From NCBI GenBank assembly GCA_025890175.1, contig JANPYM010000002.1, forward strand, positions 642,383 through 706,382: a DNA stretch of 64,000 nt, in the 5' to 3' direction. Both the position numbers and the translations under genes were made by a program. Below are positions 1-11,207 of this stretch, in pieces. The notes beneath the pieces were generated by a model. That model saw nothing but the letters and a program-made list of their open reading frames with translations, was not told the DNA's origin and did no database searches. Within the stretch, counting starts at the first letter, position 1, and every line of letters begins with the position of its first letter. Origin of the DNA: Ciborinia camelliae (lineage: Eukaryota; Ascomycota; Leotiomycetes; Helotiales; Sclerotiniaceae).

Positions 1-33
<33 letters not shown>

Positions 34-320
34 TAAAATAATTTAAAAAAAATATTATATTAACATTTAAATTAAAATTTTTAAAATTATATCTTTCAAA
101 TTTAATTTTAAAAATATATATATTCATTTTAAATAAAATAAAAGAATTATAATTAAATAATTTTAATAAAATTTATTATAAATTAAAAATATTTTTTAAA
201 ATAATTATTAATATAAATTCTTTAGTTTAATATATTTTTATACTTTTCGGAAAGTCCAGGGCGTAGACCCTAAGCCTGCGTCCGCCAGACGAAAATTAAT
301 ATTACTACTACTACTACTAT
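1..320 (-). mobile_element. LINE-like 3' end with poly(A), copy 1
   Basis: Read on the minus strand this starts with a (TAG)n-type trinucleotide run, continues through a GC-rich block (about 250-292, containing CGTCTGGCGGACGCAGG) and ends in AT-rich sequence and a poly(A) run, seen as 28 T at the very start of the window. The same sequence recurs at 601-867 on the minus strand and at about 13080-13390 on the plus strand. A shared 3' end closed by poly(A) is typical of non-LTR retrotransposons, such as fungal Tad-like LINEs. No coding part is recognised, so the family name is an inference. Confidence 0.55.
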
Positions 321-423
321 AGTATTTATAAAAAGGATGGGAAAAGGGGTAAATCTTTTTTGATAATTTGTTAATACATTTATCAATAATATAGACTTTT
401 TTTTTAGGGGATACTATTAAAAT

Positions 424-600
424 TATTGAACATGTAGTATGTGTATTGTGTGTGTAGACTAAAGCTATATACAGGAATTGTAAAGTAGGTAGAGGGTATT
501 GTACAACTAGAGGAAGCTAAGCTATTTTAGGAGGTGAGGTAGACCTCGGTCACCTCGGTCATACTGTAGTGAATATGGTATAGTGATATGATCTTCAACA
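424..600 (-). mobile_element. Short TGTTGAAG...TTCAATA element (family 1), copy 1
   Basis: This copy of the family-1 element lies in reverse orientation, starting TATTGAACATG and ending GATCTTCAACA. It has normal GC content and sits between two copies of the LINE-like repeat. The flanking pentamers (AAAAT and ATATT) do not match, so either the target duplication has decayed or the edges were rearranged. It carries a small duplication of the CACCTCGGT motif that other copies lack. Confidence 0.7.
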
Positions 601-867
601 ATATTAATATTTAATTTAGGGTTTTTAAAATTATACTTTTTAAATTTAATTTTAAAAATATATATATTTATTTTAAATAAAATAAAAGGATTATAATTGA
701 ATAATTTTAAGGTTTATTGTAAATTAAAAATACTTTTCGGGGTAACTATTAGTATAAATTCCTTAATTTAGTATATCTCTATACCCTTCGGGAAATCCAG
801 GGCGTAGGCCTTAAGCCTGCGTCTGTCAGACGAAAATTAATACTACTACTACTACTACTACTACATA
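601..867 (-). mobile_element. LINE-like 3' end, copy 2
   Basis: This is a second minus-strand copy of the repeat seen at 1-320. The GC-rich block is at about 790-832 and a (TAC)n run at about 841-865. It lacks the terminal poly(T) and about the first 50 bases, and it abuts the family-1 element that ends at 600. Differences from copy 1 are mostly transitions, as expected after RIP. Confidence 0.5.
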
Positions 868-1165
868 CAATACAACATACTACACGTTCAATAATTATAT
901 ACACTATACGTTCAACAAAAATTTATATATATAAAGTAAATAATCGATAATTATTGATTGATAGTAATTTTAATGATTTTAATTGTTTGAAAAAAAAAAC
1001 ATACAGATCGAATATATAATAGACGGATTAAATAATTGAAATAATATAAACAATGTATTTGTATATTAAGTAATTGTGGATAATGTATTTGAAGTTTGGA
1101 TCAAATATTTGACTACAGAAATTCAGAATAAACAGGACTTAGACGACAAAGGTACTAACGATAGT
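868..1165. other. AT-rich spacer
   Basis: AT-rich sequence without a recognised element or gene. Confidence 0.5.
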
Positions 1166-1415
1166 TGAAAAAAAAGTTACGATGATGGGGACAAGCCCCC
1201 AAAACCCCATTTCTCGCTACGCTCGATTAGCTCGATCAGTTCGGCTAATTCGGCTAGCTCGGTTAGTTCGGTTAACTTTTTTTTTTTCAAAAATGGCACC
1301 GCTCGTTGATATTACATTACGTAATACATTACGTCATACGTGGTCCTTTAAAATTGAAGTAGATTCTGCGAATCTATAAAATTGTAGCATACGCTAGCGC
1401 TAGCGTAAGCAATGT
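1166..1415. repeat. GC-normal island with 9-bp tandem motif
   Basis: Positions about 1219-1280 hold imperfect tandem copies of a 9-bp motif close to TCGGCTAAT/TCGGTTAGT, followed by repeats of ATTACGT (1312-1335) and a palindrome ACGCTAGCGCTAGCGT near 1390-1406. The island has normal GC while its surroundings are AT-rich. A short open frame of 65 codons runs through it, but its translation is a repetitive arginine/leucine string with no family resemblance, so I do not call a gene. It may be a fragment of another short element. Confidence 0.5.
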
Positions 1416-1479
1416 ATCATAAATAGTCTAGCTTGCAGATAGCAATACTACAGCTTTTATTATATTACAATAACTGTGA

Positions 1480-1626
1480 CTTTATTATATATAGACTAAA
1501 GCTATATATAGGAATTATAGAGTAAATATTATAAAATAGAAAAAAAGCTAAGTTATACTAGTATATAGAGTAGATCAGGGTCCTTTATATTATAATAAAT
1601 ATAGTATAGTAATATAATCTTCAATA
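1480..1626 (-). mobile_element. Family-1 element, strongly mutated copy
   Basis: The core words of the family-1 element (AGACTAAAGCTATATA, AAGCTAAG and the terminal ATCTTCAATA) are recognisable in reverse orientation, with many transitions. The distal end is lost near 1480. Unlike the sharp copies at 2735-4998, this one appears to have been mutated along with its surroundings, so it is probably an older insertion. Confidence 0.5.
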
Positions 1627-1884
1627 AATATAAACCTTAGTTCTTTATTTATTAGTTTTCCAAATTGTTCTTATAATAATAAAGGCTTTATCGATTATAA
1701 AATCGAATGTATATAGATTATATATTGAATATAATTACCCCCTATTCCCTATACAGTAGTAAATGCATTTAGCGTTATAATAAATATTCCTACAATTATA
1801 AAAAGTATTAAAAAAAAGTAGCAAATTATTACAAAGTAATTAATACTTATTGGTATAATGGATGGGGAGGGGACAAGAATTATA

Positions 1885-2094
1885 TGTTGTGACAGGGGTC
1901 ACCCATGTCAGTCACGTGCTTTCGCCTGCGCGCGCGCTAGCGCGGGCTAAGCACGCCATGCATCTATATCAAAGTGCTCCCACCCGCACCCTTTTAGCTA
2001 GAACACTATCAATACTACAACGAGTTTTATATTTACTGTTGCTGGTCACCCTACTACCATATATATGTGTTCATCACCCTAAGATGAACCGACA
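1885..2094 (+). mobile_element. Solo-LTR-like element, family 2, copy 1
   Basis: A 210-bp GC-normal element begins TGTTGTGACAGG and ends GAACCGACA, so it has TG...CA ends as in LTRs. It is flanked by the perfect 5-bp duplication TTATA (1880-1884 and 2095-2099). Inside is a run of alternating C and G around a CTAG core (1926-1949) and a conserved GGTCACCCTACTACCATA segment. A second copy lies inverted at 18236-18458, also with a perfect 5-bp duplication. TG...CA ends with 5-bp duplications point to an LTR retrotransposon that left a solo LTR. No internal retroelement genes are visible. Confidence 0.75.
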
Positions 2095-2734
2095 TTATAG
2101 TCTCCGATTACCTACAAATATTGTTAAAGATCATATCATTATACTACATTTATTATAGTAGTATAAATAATCAAGATCATTGAGATCTATTTCATTATCT
2201 AAAATAATTTAGTTTTTTTTATTATATAATATTTTTTATTTATTTTATAATTTTTATATATAATTTTAATTTATTAATATAATATATATATTATATATTT
2301 AATAAATTATAAGATTTATATAATTATATTAAATATAAATATAATTTTTTTTGACTCTTTTTTTGTTATTATAAAATAAAGAAAAATAATTATATTTAAA
2401 AATAATAATTAAAATGAATTTAGAAATTCGATTTTTTTGATATTAATTTTTATTAAAATTATTAATATTATAAAAAATATTAAAAAAAAACTAAATGTTT
2501 TGGATAATAAAAATTTATTTAATAATTATAAAAAATATTATAATTATATTTTATTAATTTTAAATTTTAATATTAATAATATATATTATTTAATATTAAT
2601 ATTTTTTATTTAAAATTTTAATATTATTAGTATATAAAAAGTATTAAAAAAAAATTTAATATATTTTCAATTTATTATAAAAATCAAAAAACAATTTTAT
2701 TATATTAAATTTAATTTTAAAATTTAATTATTTT

Positions 2735-2888
2735 TGTTGAAGATCATATTCACTATAGTGACCGAGGTCTACCCCACCTCCTAATGTAGCTTAGCTTCCT
2801 CTGTTGTACAGTACCCTCTATCTACTTTACAGTTCCTGTACATAGCTTTAGTCCACTTACACACAATACACATACTATATGTTCAATA
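2735..2888 (+). mobile_element. Family-1 element, copy with ATTTT duplication
   Basis: A 154-bp element starts TGTTGAAGATC and ends ATGTTCAATA. The flanks are the perfect direct repeat ATTTT (2730-2734 and 2889-2893). It contains the family core: CCGAGGTCTACC, TAGCTTAGCTTCC, TACAGTACCCTCTA and ACATAGCTTTAGTC. It is not RIP-mutated although the DNA around it is extremely AT-rich. Confidence 0.8.
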
Positions 2889-3013
2889 ATTTTATTAATT
2901 TTTTAAATAATTTTTTTATTTTTAATAATAAATTTTTTTTAATATTTAAATTATTAATAATAAAAAAGTTTTTTAAAATTTTTTGATTAAAATTTTTAAA
3001 TTATTTAAATAGT

Positions 3014-3170
3014 TGTTGAAAATCATATCACTATACCATATTCACTATAGTATGACCGAGGTCTACCTCACCTCCTAATGTAGCTTAGCTTCCTGTATTG
3101 TACAGTACCCTTTATCTACTTGTACATAGCTTTAGTCCACACATACCATACACATACTACATGTTCAATA
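3014..3170 (+). mobile_element. Family-1 element, copy with ATAGT duplication
   Basis: A 157-bp copy is flanked by the perfect duplication ATAGT (3009-3013 and 3171-3175). It lacks the CTTTACAGTTCC word found in the other copies, so it carries a small internal deletion. Confidence 0.8.
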
Positions 3171-3712
3171 ATAGTAATAAATTAAAATATTTATTTTTAA
3201 TTTTAATTTTTTTTTTACAATATTATAATTATTTTTATAATGATAAAAAAATAGTTATAATGGTAATAATAAATGTTATTAATGATTAAGGATTATAATA
3301 TAAATGTAATAAAGAAAAACAATGTAATAGATTTTAGAATTATAATAATTATAATAATTTTGGATGGGGTAATTAAGGTAAAAATGAAAATAGTAATAGT
3401 TTTGGAAATAATATTAATAAAATTATTAAGAATTAATATTGTTTTTATTTAAAAATAAAATATTATTAAAAAAATTATTATATTTTAATAAAAGTTTAAA
3501 AAAATATTAAAAATAATAAAAAAGAATTTATTAATAAAAAAAATAAAAATAAAGGTAAAAATATTAAAATTAATTTTATTAATAATTAATATAATAATAT
3601 TATTTATTTTAATTTAATTATATATATAATTGATTTAATTAAATAAATATTTGATTTTAATATTTTGTAATATTTTATTAAATAATTTAATAGTTTGAAA
3701 TATATTTAATAT

Positions 3713-3886
3713 TGTTGAAGATCATATCACTATACCATATTCACTATAATAGTATGGATAACCGAGGTCTACCCCACTACCTAAAGTAGCTTAGCTCCCT
3801 CTATTGTACAGTACCCTTTATCTACTTTACAGTTCCTGTACATAGCTTTAGTCTACTTACACAATACACATACTACATGTTCAATA
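3713..3886 (+). mobile_element. Family-1 element, copy with AATAT duplication
   Basis: A 174-bp copy is flanked by AATAT (3708-3712 and 3887-3891). It has the longer version of the left part, with the CACTATACCATATTCACTATA segment that is shortened in the 2735 copy. Confidence 0.8.
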
Positions 3887-4827
3887 AATATTAATTAATT
3901 TTTAGAAATATAAAGATTATTAATAATTTTTTTATTAAAAGTATTATTTTTGGGAAAATTAAAATCGAAATAATAATGTTATTTAATATATAGTTGATAT
4001 TTAAATTCGGTTTTATTTAATTTATTTTTACTAATTTATTTATAAATTTTAATTATAAAATTATATTTAAAGATAATTTTGTATTGTATTGAAAATTTAG
4101 TTAATTATATTTTGTTGTTAAAAGATTAAGGGGTTTATATATTTTCTGATAATTTGTTTTGGCTGTATATAGTAAGAATATGGATTTAAATAAAATATTT
4201 ATAAAATTTGTTTATAAATATTTTGGATATTTAAATTATAATTAATTAAATTAATTTAAAAAATATATAATTAATTTTAAATTTAATAATAAAATTGAAA
4301 TTAAGGAATAAAGAGCTTATAAATTTTGTTTTATAAAATAAATAAAAAAATATTTTAATAGATATATAATTATTTATATATTTATTAAATTTTATTAAAT
4401 TTATTATAATTTCTTTAAAATATAATTAATTTTTTTAATGAAGAATTAATATTTTATTATTATTATTAATAATATAATTTGTATTAATTAGATTTGATAT
4501 ATTTTAAATAAGAAGGTTATAATTATAATTTTAATATTAATAAATTTATTTTAAATAATTAATTTAAAAATTAATTTAAAAATTATGATTATATAAGCTA
4601 ATAATAATAATAAAAATTCGATATTTAATTTCAATTTTTTTTTAGAAAAATTGATTGATAATTCGAATTTTTTTCTTTTTAAAATATTTTATAAATAATA
4701 TTATAAAAAAAAGATTTAAGATATTAATATTAAATTTTAAAGTTTATTATTTTAAATCGAATTAAAAGTTAAGTAATAAAAAAATCATTATAAAATATAT
4801 TATTTGATTAATAAATCAATTTCTTAT

Positions 4828-4998
4828 TGTTGAAGATCATATCACTATACCATATTCACTATAGTATGGATGACCGAGGTCTACCCCACTACCTAAAGTA
4901 GCTTAGCTTCCTCTATTGTACAGTACCCTCTACCTACTTTACAATTCCTGTACATAGCTTTAGTTTACACACACAATACACATACTACATGTTCAATA
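4828..4998 (+). mobile_element. Family-1 element, copy with CTTAT duplication
   Basis: A 171-bp copy is flanked by CTTAT (4823-4827 and 4999-5003). CTTAT includes a C, so the match is less likely to be a chance effect of the AT-rich flanks and supports a true 5-bp target-site duplication. Confidence 0.82.
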
Positions 4999-5003
4999 CT
5001 TAT

Positions 5004-7322
5004 ATATATATTTTCGTTTAATAGTAATATTAATCTATTTTTAATTACAACTATTTTTTTTAAAATATATTATAACAAATTATTTAATTTTTTAAAATTT
5101 TAAGTTTTTGATTATAAAATATTCGTTTAGAATTTTTAATATTTAAAAAAATTAATAAAAAAAATCGAGTTAAAAATATTAAAAAAAATTATATTTTTAT
5201 GGGAATAAAAAGATATTATATATATTTATTATTAAATTTATTTTTTTAAAAAATTATTAAGATTATAAATATTAATTTTAATAAATATAATTTTTTATTT
5301 AAAAATATTTTAATTAAAAAGTAATTTAATATAAATCTATAAATTTTTATATTTAAAAAAAAAAAAAGTTTATTATTTTAAATAAAAAGTTTTTTGAAAA
5401 AAAAGAAAACAAATAATATTATTTTTTTAATTGTTTTATAAAATAAAAAAACTAATTAAAATTTAATTTTTATAAAAAAAGATTTAAAAAGAATTTTTAG
5501 TAACTAAATTATTTAACAAATTAAAATATTGAAAATAAATATTGATAATATTAAAAAACAAGTTTATATCAAAATATTAATTGAAATAATAAATCTTGAA
5601 AATATTATACAAAAAAATATTTTAATATAAATATTTGTTATTAAATCTAAATTAAAAAATTTATAAAAAAATAATATTTTCAAAATTTTTTAAACAATTT
5701 CAAAAAAAATAAAATTAATAATTTTCAAATAAATTTTGAAAAACAAATTAAAACAATTTAGATAAATTATTAAAAAAAAAGTATGATTTATAATTAAAAA
5801 TTATCTTTAATAAAAAAATATTGATTTTAAAAAAATATTTGTAAAAATTAATAAATATTTTATATTATAAATTATATTTACAAAAATTATTATTAAAAAT
5901 TTTGAAATTAATAATATAAATATTAATATAATATTTTTAAATAACAAATTAATAAATATTAAAATTTTAATAAAAATATTTTGATTTTTTAAAAAAGTTT
6001 TTTTAAAAATTATAAAAATATTAAAAAAAAATTGAATATTTATTTTAAATTAAAAAAGTTTTTTTATAAATTAAAATAGATATTTCAAATATAATAATTT
6101 ATTATTTAAAATTTTTTGAAAAATATTGAATTAGTTTTATTATTTATAAATTCAATTTTTTTTATTAAAAAAAATATTTTTTTTATTATATATTAATAAT
6201 TTGTTATTAATTAATATATATATAAATATTGATTTTGTTAAAAAAAAATTAATATTAAATAAAAATATAAAGATTTTAAATTAATATAAATATTTTTTAA
6301 TATTTAAATTGAAAAAAATAAAAAATATTATATTTTAAAGATTTATAATTTAGTTTATATTAAAAAAATTTGAAATTTATTTTTTTAATATTAAGGAGAT
6401 TTTTTTATTTTTTAATATAATAATGTATAAAATTAATTTTAATAATTTATTTTTTAATAATAAAAAAAATCTTTATTTTTAAATAATAAGTTTTTATATT
6501 TATTTATTGAATATAATTTAATTAAATATTTTTTTTATTGTAAAATAATTTGTAAGGATAATATAATTATTTGGGATATAATATTTTATATTTGTAAAAC
6601 ATTTGTTTTAATATATTACAAAAATCTTTTTTTTGGAATTTTATATTTTAATTATTTATAATAATCTTTTTTGAAATATACAATTTATATTAATTTGATA
6701 TAAAGTTCAAAGTAATATTGAAAATCTATATAAAGGGTTATTATTATATAATATAAAAAAATAATTATTTAATTATTAATTAAATAAAAATTTATTTTTT
6801 AAAATATTATAAAAATAAAAATAATTGTTGTAAATAAAGGTATCAAAAAATCTGTATAAATAAAAAAGTTAATTACAAATTTAAAGAAATATATAAAAAT
6901 AAAATTATTTGTTTTAATATTATTTATAAATAATAAAAGTAATATTAATTAAATCAAAAAAGAAAATTTATAATAAGATTAAATAAATTCATATTAAATA
7001 GTATCATATTAAAAATGATATAATAAATAAAAATAAATTTAGAATGTTTTGAATAATTGATATTAATCAAATTATAAATATTTTAATTAAATAATTAATC
7101 CCAATTAGTTTTTTTGTTTATTATACTAAAATAAATTTAAATATAAAAAAAAGTAATTAATTATATTTGAAAAAAATCTAAATATTTTTATATTATAATA
7201 TAATTATATCATATAATATAGAATAATTGAATTTTATTAAAAAATAAATATTATAATTATAAGTTATTATAAAAGTTAATAAAACCTAAAATATAATTTG
7301 ATAATTACTAATTATAAAAAAA
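5004..7322. other. AT-rich desert
   Basis: About 2.3 kb of nearly pure A/T sequence. I see no gene, RNA gene or delimitable element. It is probably an old retroelement body mutated beyond recognition. Confidence 0.6.
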
Positions 7323-7505
7323 TATTGAAAATTATATTATTATATTATATTTATTATAGTAATATAAATAACCAAGATTATCAAAATCTACCATACTACC
7401 TAAAATAACTTAGCTTCCTTTATTGTACAATACTCTCTACCTACTTTACAATTCCTGTACATAGCTTTAATTCATTAATACAATACATATACTACATGTT
7501 CAATA
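7323..7505 (+). mobile_element. Family-1 element, half RIP-mutated copy
   Basis: The right half (from about 7395) matches the family almost perfectly and ends ATGTTCAATA. The left half aligns only if many C-to-T and G-to-A changes are allowed, for example TATTGAAAAT in place of TGTTGAAGAT. No target duplication can be seen, probably because the flanks are mutated. The composition changes sharply at its right edge, from AT-rich to normal. Confidence 0.65.
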
Positions 7506-9030
7506 AATATAACCTAATAATTCTATCAATACCTCTTTCCGTACCTCCCCTGCTCCATCCAGGCCTTTCACCTAACAGTCCTCCCTACTCTCTCCATCCT
7601 CGACCTATCCTCATCCCTTCTCAGCTGCCCTCCCCTAGGATTTTCCAGCCACTGTTGACCTATACAGGCATCACCCCATTTCAATGTATCACCACGACTG
7701 GAGCATTGAGCCTTCATGGTGAAGTTAGCCCGTGTTGATATTCATCAGACTTATTTGAATGGAAAGCTGTGCTTACAAGACATGAACCGCACCGATCTCC
7801 AAATTTTGAGACCAAATTTTGACAGTTAATGGAGCCCTGCTTTCCTGTTAGTACATGATGCATGTATATCTTATGTATGTGTGAAGAAATGGTAAAGTGA
7901 GGAAACGGAGGATGTGGCACGCACGTAATAGTTTGCGCAGTAGCAAGACATTCTGGAAATTGTGATTCGAATTGCTTGAAGAGTATTAATTACTATTTGG
8001 GCCGATGTTGATTGTGCAAGTGAGTAGTATTGTTGTTTACGAAGTGAACGATATTTATAATTATTAATCTTGTAATCTCACAATGAAACAAAAGAGTGAA
8101 ATTGCTACCCAGTTCTTTCCGCGAAACTTAGATAGCAGCCGTGACAGGAACTCGCTACTGAACATTCGTTGCTACTACTACTTTAGTCAAATACTACAAA
8201 TCTCACATGCAAATCCCAATTCTAAGTATAAGTACAGCCAATCTTAGCCAGTCAATCCCGCACGTCCATATTAAAACCCAATATTATCTCAGTATAAGCG
8301 ATTTAAAAGATAGATTTTCTTGACATCGATCCAAAATCGAGACAACTTGTGCGTCCGCAAGCGTTGATAGATTGAAATCACTACTAGATCATCCTATTGA
8401 ATACCCATGATAAGGTATCCCACCTTGGAATCATGTTTCGGATATTTGGTGAGTGGGTTGAGAGCGTTTAAGTTTTTGATATTATAAAAGAAGATAGAGG
8501 GCCAAGTGTATGTTAACTTTCCTCGCTTCCTAAACGAATTTCATCTAATAGATAGATTGGGTATAGATTGTTATGTTACCCGTTTTGAGTATCTTTTTGG
8601 ACTTCCACTAAATTTGTGTATTTTTGTGCAGAATGGATGATATTATCGTAGAATAATGCTATTAATCTTTTGAAACAAATTATCATCCAACAAGGGAAAA
8701 AATATACTGTATAGCCAAAACTTGAAAAGAGAAAACGTTCTACTATATTTTCCAATTTACTCTTTGACCAATTTACTCTTTGACCCTCGCTATGACCTAC
8801 CTACCAATTAATAGGTAGTCATTATTATAGATAAATTAACTATAACATATAGATAAGACATATCGAGCACCGCAAAGCTTTCCTTTTATATCTACGTCAC
8901 CTACTGCCTTTGGGATTTGCTTTCATGATAAAAAAAGAAACAAAACATTATTGTTCTTCCCGGCTAATAATGATGAATTTTTGAAGCGGAGCCGAGGAGC
9001 CGAGTACTCCACAGGTACTAACTACTAGTA
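7506..9030. other. GC-normal island without a recognised gene
   Basis: About 1.5 kb with ordinary base composition is embedded in the AT-rich block. Open frames of 80 codons (7496-7738, +) and 68 codons (7714-7920, -) exist, but neither resembles a known protein and the first overlaps the end of the family-1 element. I see no tRNA or conserved domain. It may be unique sequence, or a gene relic never hit by RIP. Confidence 0.4.
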
Positions 9031-9067
9031 ATCGTGGGTCGCCCCACTATAGCTTTATTTAAGTATC
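9031..9067 (+). repeat. Left half of repeat Y, interrupted by element X
   Basis: This 37-bp stretch matches the reverse complement of 19870-19906 with only transitions between them. The sequence resumes at 13044 after the 3,976-bp element X: the order AAG-TATC here and TATC-GCTTATG at 13044 reconstructs the intact order seen at the other copy. Confidence 0.6.
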
Positions 9068-9911
9068 TGTTGAGCCCCATTGGTCAATACGAGGGATTAG
9101 TCAATCGGGTGCCCTACTAATCAAGATTGACGAATAGGGAATCAATACCTGTACCAGGCGTTCTATTAATTAATAGGACATCCGGTTGAGGATATACTAA
9201 TTGCTTTTTTGATTAAAAATATACTTTATATTATGAAATGTTTAATTAATTAATAAAATGTTTTATTGATTAATGAAATATTTATTTAATTAATAAAATA
9301 AAAATGTATTAATAAAATAAAATGGATTATTAGGAATTTTAAATAAAAAATATATAAATAAAAAGAGATTAAATAAAAAATAATAATAAATACTACATAT
9401 TAATTAAAATCTTTAATAATCTATTAAAACTCTTTAATTTTTATTTAATTTTTATTAAAATTTTTTTTTTTTTTTTTTTAATTTCGTATTGATAATTTAT
9501 TTAATCCCTTTAAAATTAATTGAATTTCTTAAAATCAAGTTTATAGATAATTTTATTAATATATTAATCTAATTAATTTTAATATTATTATTTGTAATAC
9601 TATCTTTATTATTTTTTTATCTTTTATTTTTTATAATAAATCGAAATTTGAATAAAATTAATGTATTATTAAAGGTAAAAATAATAAATTTATTTTAAAT
9701 GTTTTTAAATATTTAAATTATATATAATATTTGTAAAATTCAAAAAATACTTTTTAAGGTTTTAATTTAAAAAAGATTAAAAAGAATATAAATAATAGGC
9801 ATTATTGTTTTAAGTATTTTGAACTTCAGGATAAGCAAGTATATCGAAAAGCAGAGTTCAGCAAAAAGTTGAATATTATTATCCCAATTTGATATATTGT
9901 TTATTATTCCG

Positions 9912-11207
9912 ATTGTTACGAACTAAGAAGAGTTGCGTAACGTTGGTATATATATAGTAGTAAGCGAATCAAAAGCATTCTAATATTATATACCTTTTGA
10001 GTAACAATTTAGATGTATAACGTAATGGTAAAGTTTACGATTATTATATAGGATCGTGTATTTAATAAAATATCAAAATATTATTGGTGAATTTATTTTG
10101 AAATCTTAATTAATGGATAAATATAAAATTAGCGAATATAAAGCTAGCGGATTTAATTTAATTAATTAAAATAAGGATATATCTGTTTAATAATTAAATA
10201 ACTCTGAATTTATTTAGTAATATTTAATTAAACTAGTTTTAATTAAATATAAATTATTAAAATGATGAGGGTAGTATTGGGTAGTAGTTAAGTTTATTGA
10301 ACATGTAGTATATGTATTGTGTGTAAGTGAACTAAAACTATATACAGGAACTGTAAAATAGATAGAGAGTACTGTACAACAGAGGAAGCTAAGCTACATT
10401 AGGAGGTGGGGTAGACCTCGGTCACTATAGTGAATATGATCTTCAACAAAGTTATTAAAAAAATCATATGGTTAATTATATATATATATATATTCTAACT
10501 TGTTTGAAACTTTAGGTTAAATCTTTTCGGGACGAAAAGCTTTGAAAGGGAAGGCAATTGTTACAAACTAAAAAGAGTTATATAATGTTGATATATATAT
10601 AATAGTAAGCGAATCAAAAGTATTTTAATATTATATACCTTTTGGGTAACAATTTGGATATATAACGTAATAATAAAGCTTATAATTATTATATAAAATT
10701 ATATATTTAACAAAGTATTAGAATATTATTGGTGGATTTATTTTGGGATTTTAATTAATGGATAAATATAGAGTTAGCAAATGTAAAGTTAGCGAATCCA
10801 ATTTAACTAATTAAGACAAGAATATATTTGTTTAATGATTAAATAACTCTGAATTTATTTAATAGTATTTGATTGAACTAATTTTAATTGGATATGGATT
10901 ATTAAAATAATAAAGATAATATCGAGTAGTAGTTAAGTTACTAGAAAAATTATATAGTTAACTATATATATATATATCTTAACTTGTTCGAAGCTTCAAG
11001 CTAAGCCTTTTTAGAACGAAAAGCTTTAAAAGAGAAGGCAATTGTTACAAACTAAAAAGAGTCGCGTAACGTTGGTATATATATAATAATAAGCGAATCA
11101 GAAGCATTCTAATACTATATATCTTTTGGATAGCAATTTGGGTGTATGGCGCAATAGTAAAGCTTACAACTATTGTGTGGGACTGTGCACCTAACACCGA
11201 TGCTTTT
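9912..11207 (+). repeat. Tandem array of about 485 bp units (2.3 copies)
   Basis: The words ATTGTTAC(A/G)AACTAA...GAGT recur at 9912, 10557 and 11041 and start three tandem units. Unit 2 is 484 bp. Unit 1 is 645 bp, which becomes 486 bp when the 154-bp family-1 element and one copy of its 5-bp duplication are removed. Unit 3 stops after about 165 bp, near 11207. Each unit contains AAGCGAATCA, GTAACAATTT(A/G)GATGTATAACG-like and TTAATTAATGGATAAATATA segments. Differences between units are mainly transitions. The unit boundary carries GAAAAGCTTT(G/A)AAAG(G/A)GAAGGC. Confidence 0.75.
10295..10448 (-). mobile_element. Family-1 element nested in the tandem array
   Basis: A 154-bp copy in reverse orientation is flanked by the perfect duplication AAGTT (10290-10294 and 10449-10453). 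The empty site is present in the next tandem unit (near 10930, GTAGTTAAGTTACTAG), so both the insertion and the duplication can be read directly by comparing the two units. Confidence 0.85.

Noticed and set aside
1862..2158. 98-codon open frame
   Set aside because: It runs through the solo-LTR-like element defined by its TTATA duplication and has no protein features.
2735..4998. Regularly spaced repeats that could suggest a CRISPR array
   Set aside because: The genome is eukaryotic, the repeats are about 160 bp, spacing is irregular and each has its own target duplication.
7496..7738. 80-codon open frame at the end of a family-1 element
   Set aside because: Its start lies inside the mobile element and the translation is Pro/Ser-rich with no domain.
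7714..7850. Plus-strand words resembling a Copia reverse-transcriptase motif (VDIHQTYLNGKL)
   Set aside because: Only about 12 residues look alike; the following sequence does not continue the motif and a stop comes soon after.
11140..11207. tRNA-like stretch (TGGCGCAATAG resembling a pol III A box)
   Set aside because: No B box (GGTTCGANTCC) and no cloverleaf can be drawn; it belongs to the tandem array and is AT-mutated in other units.
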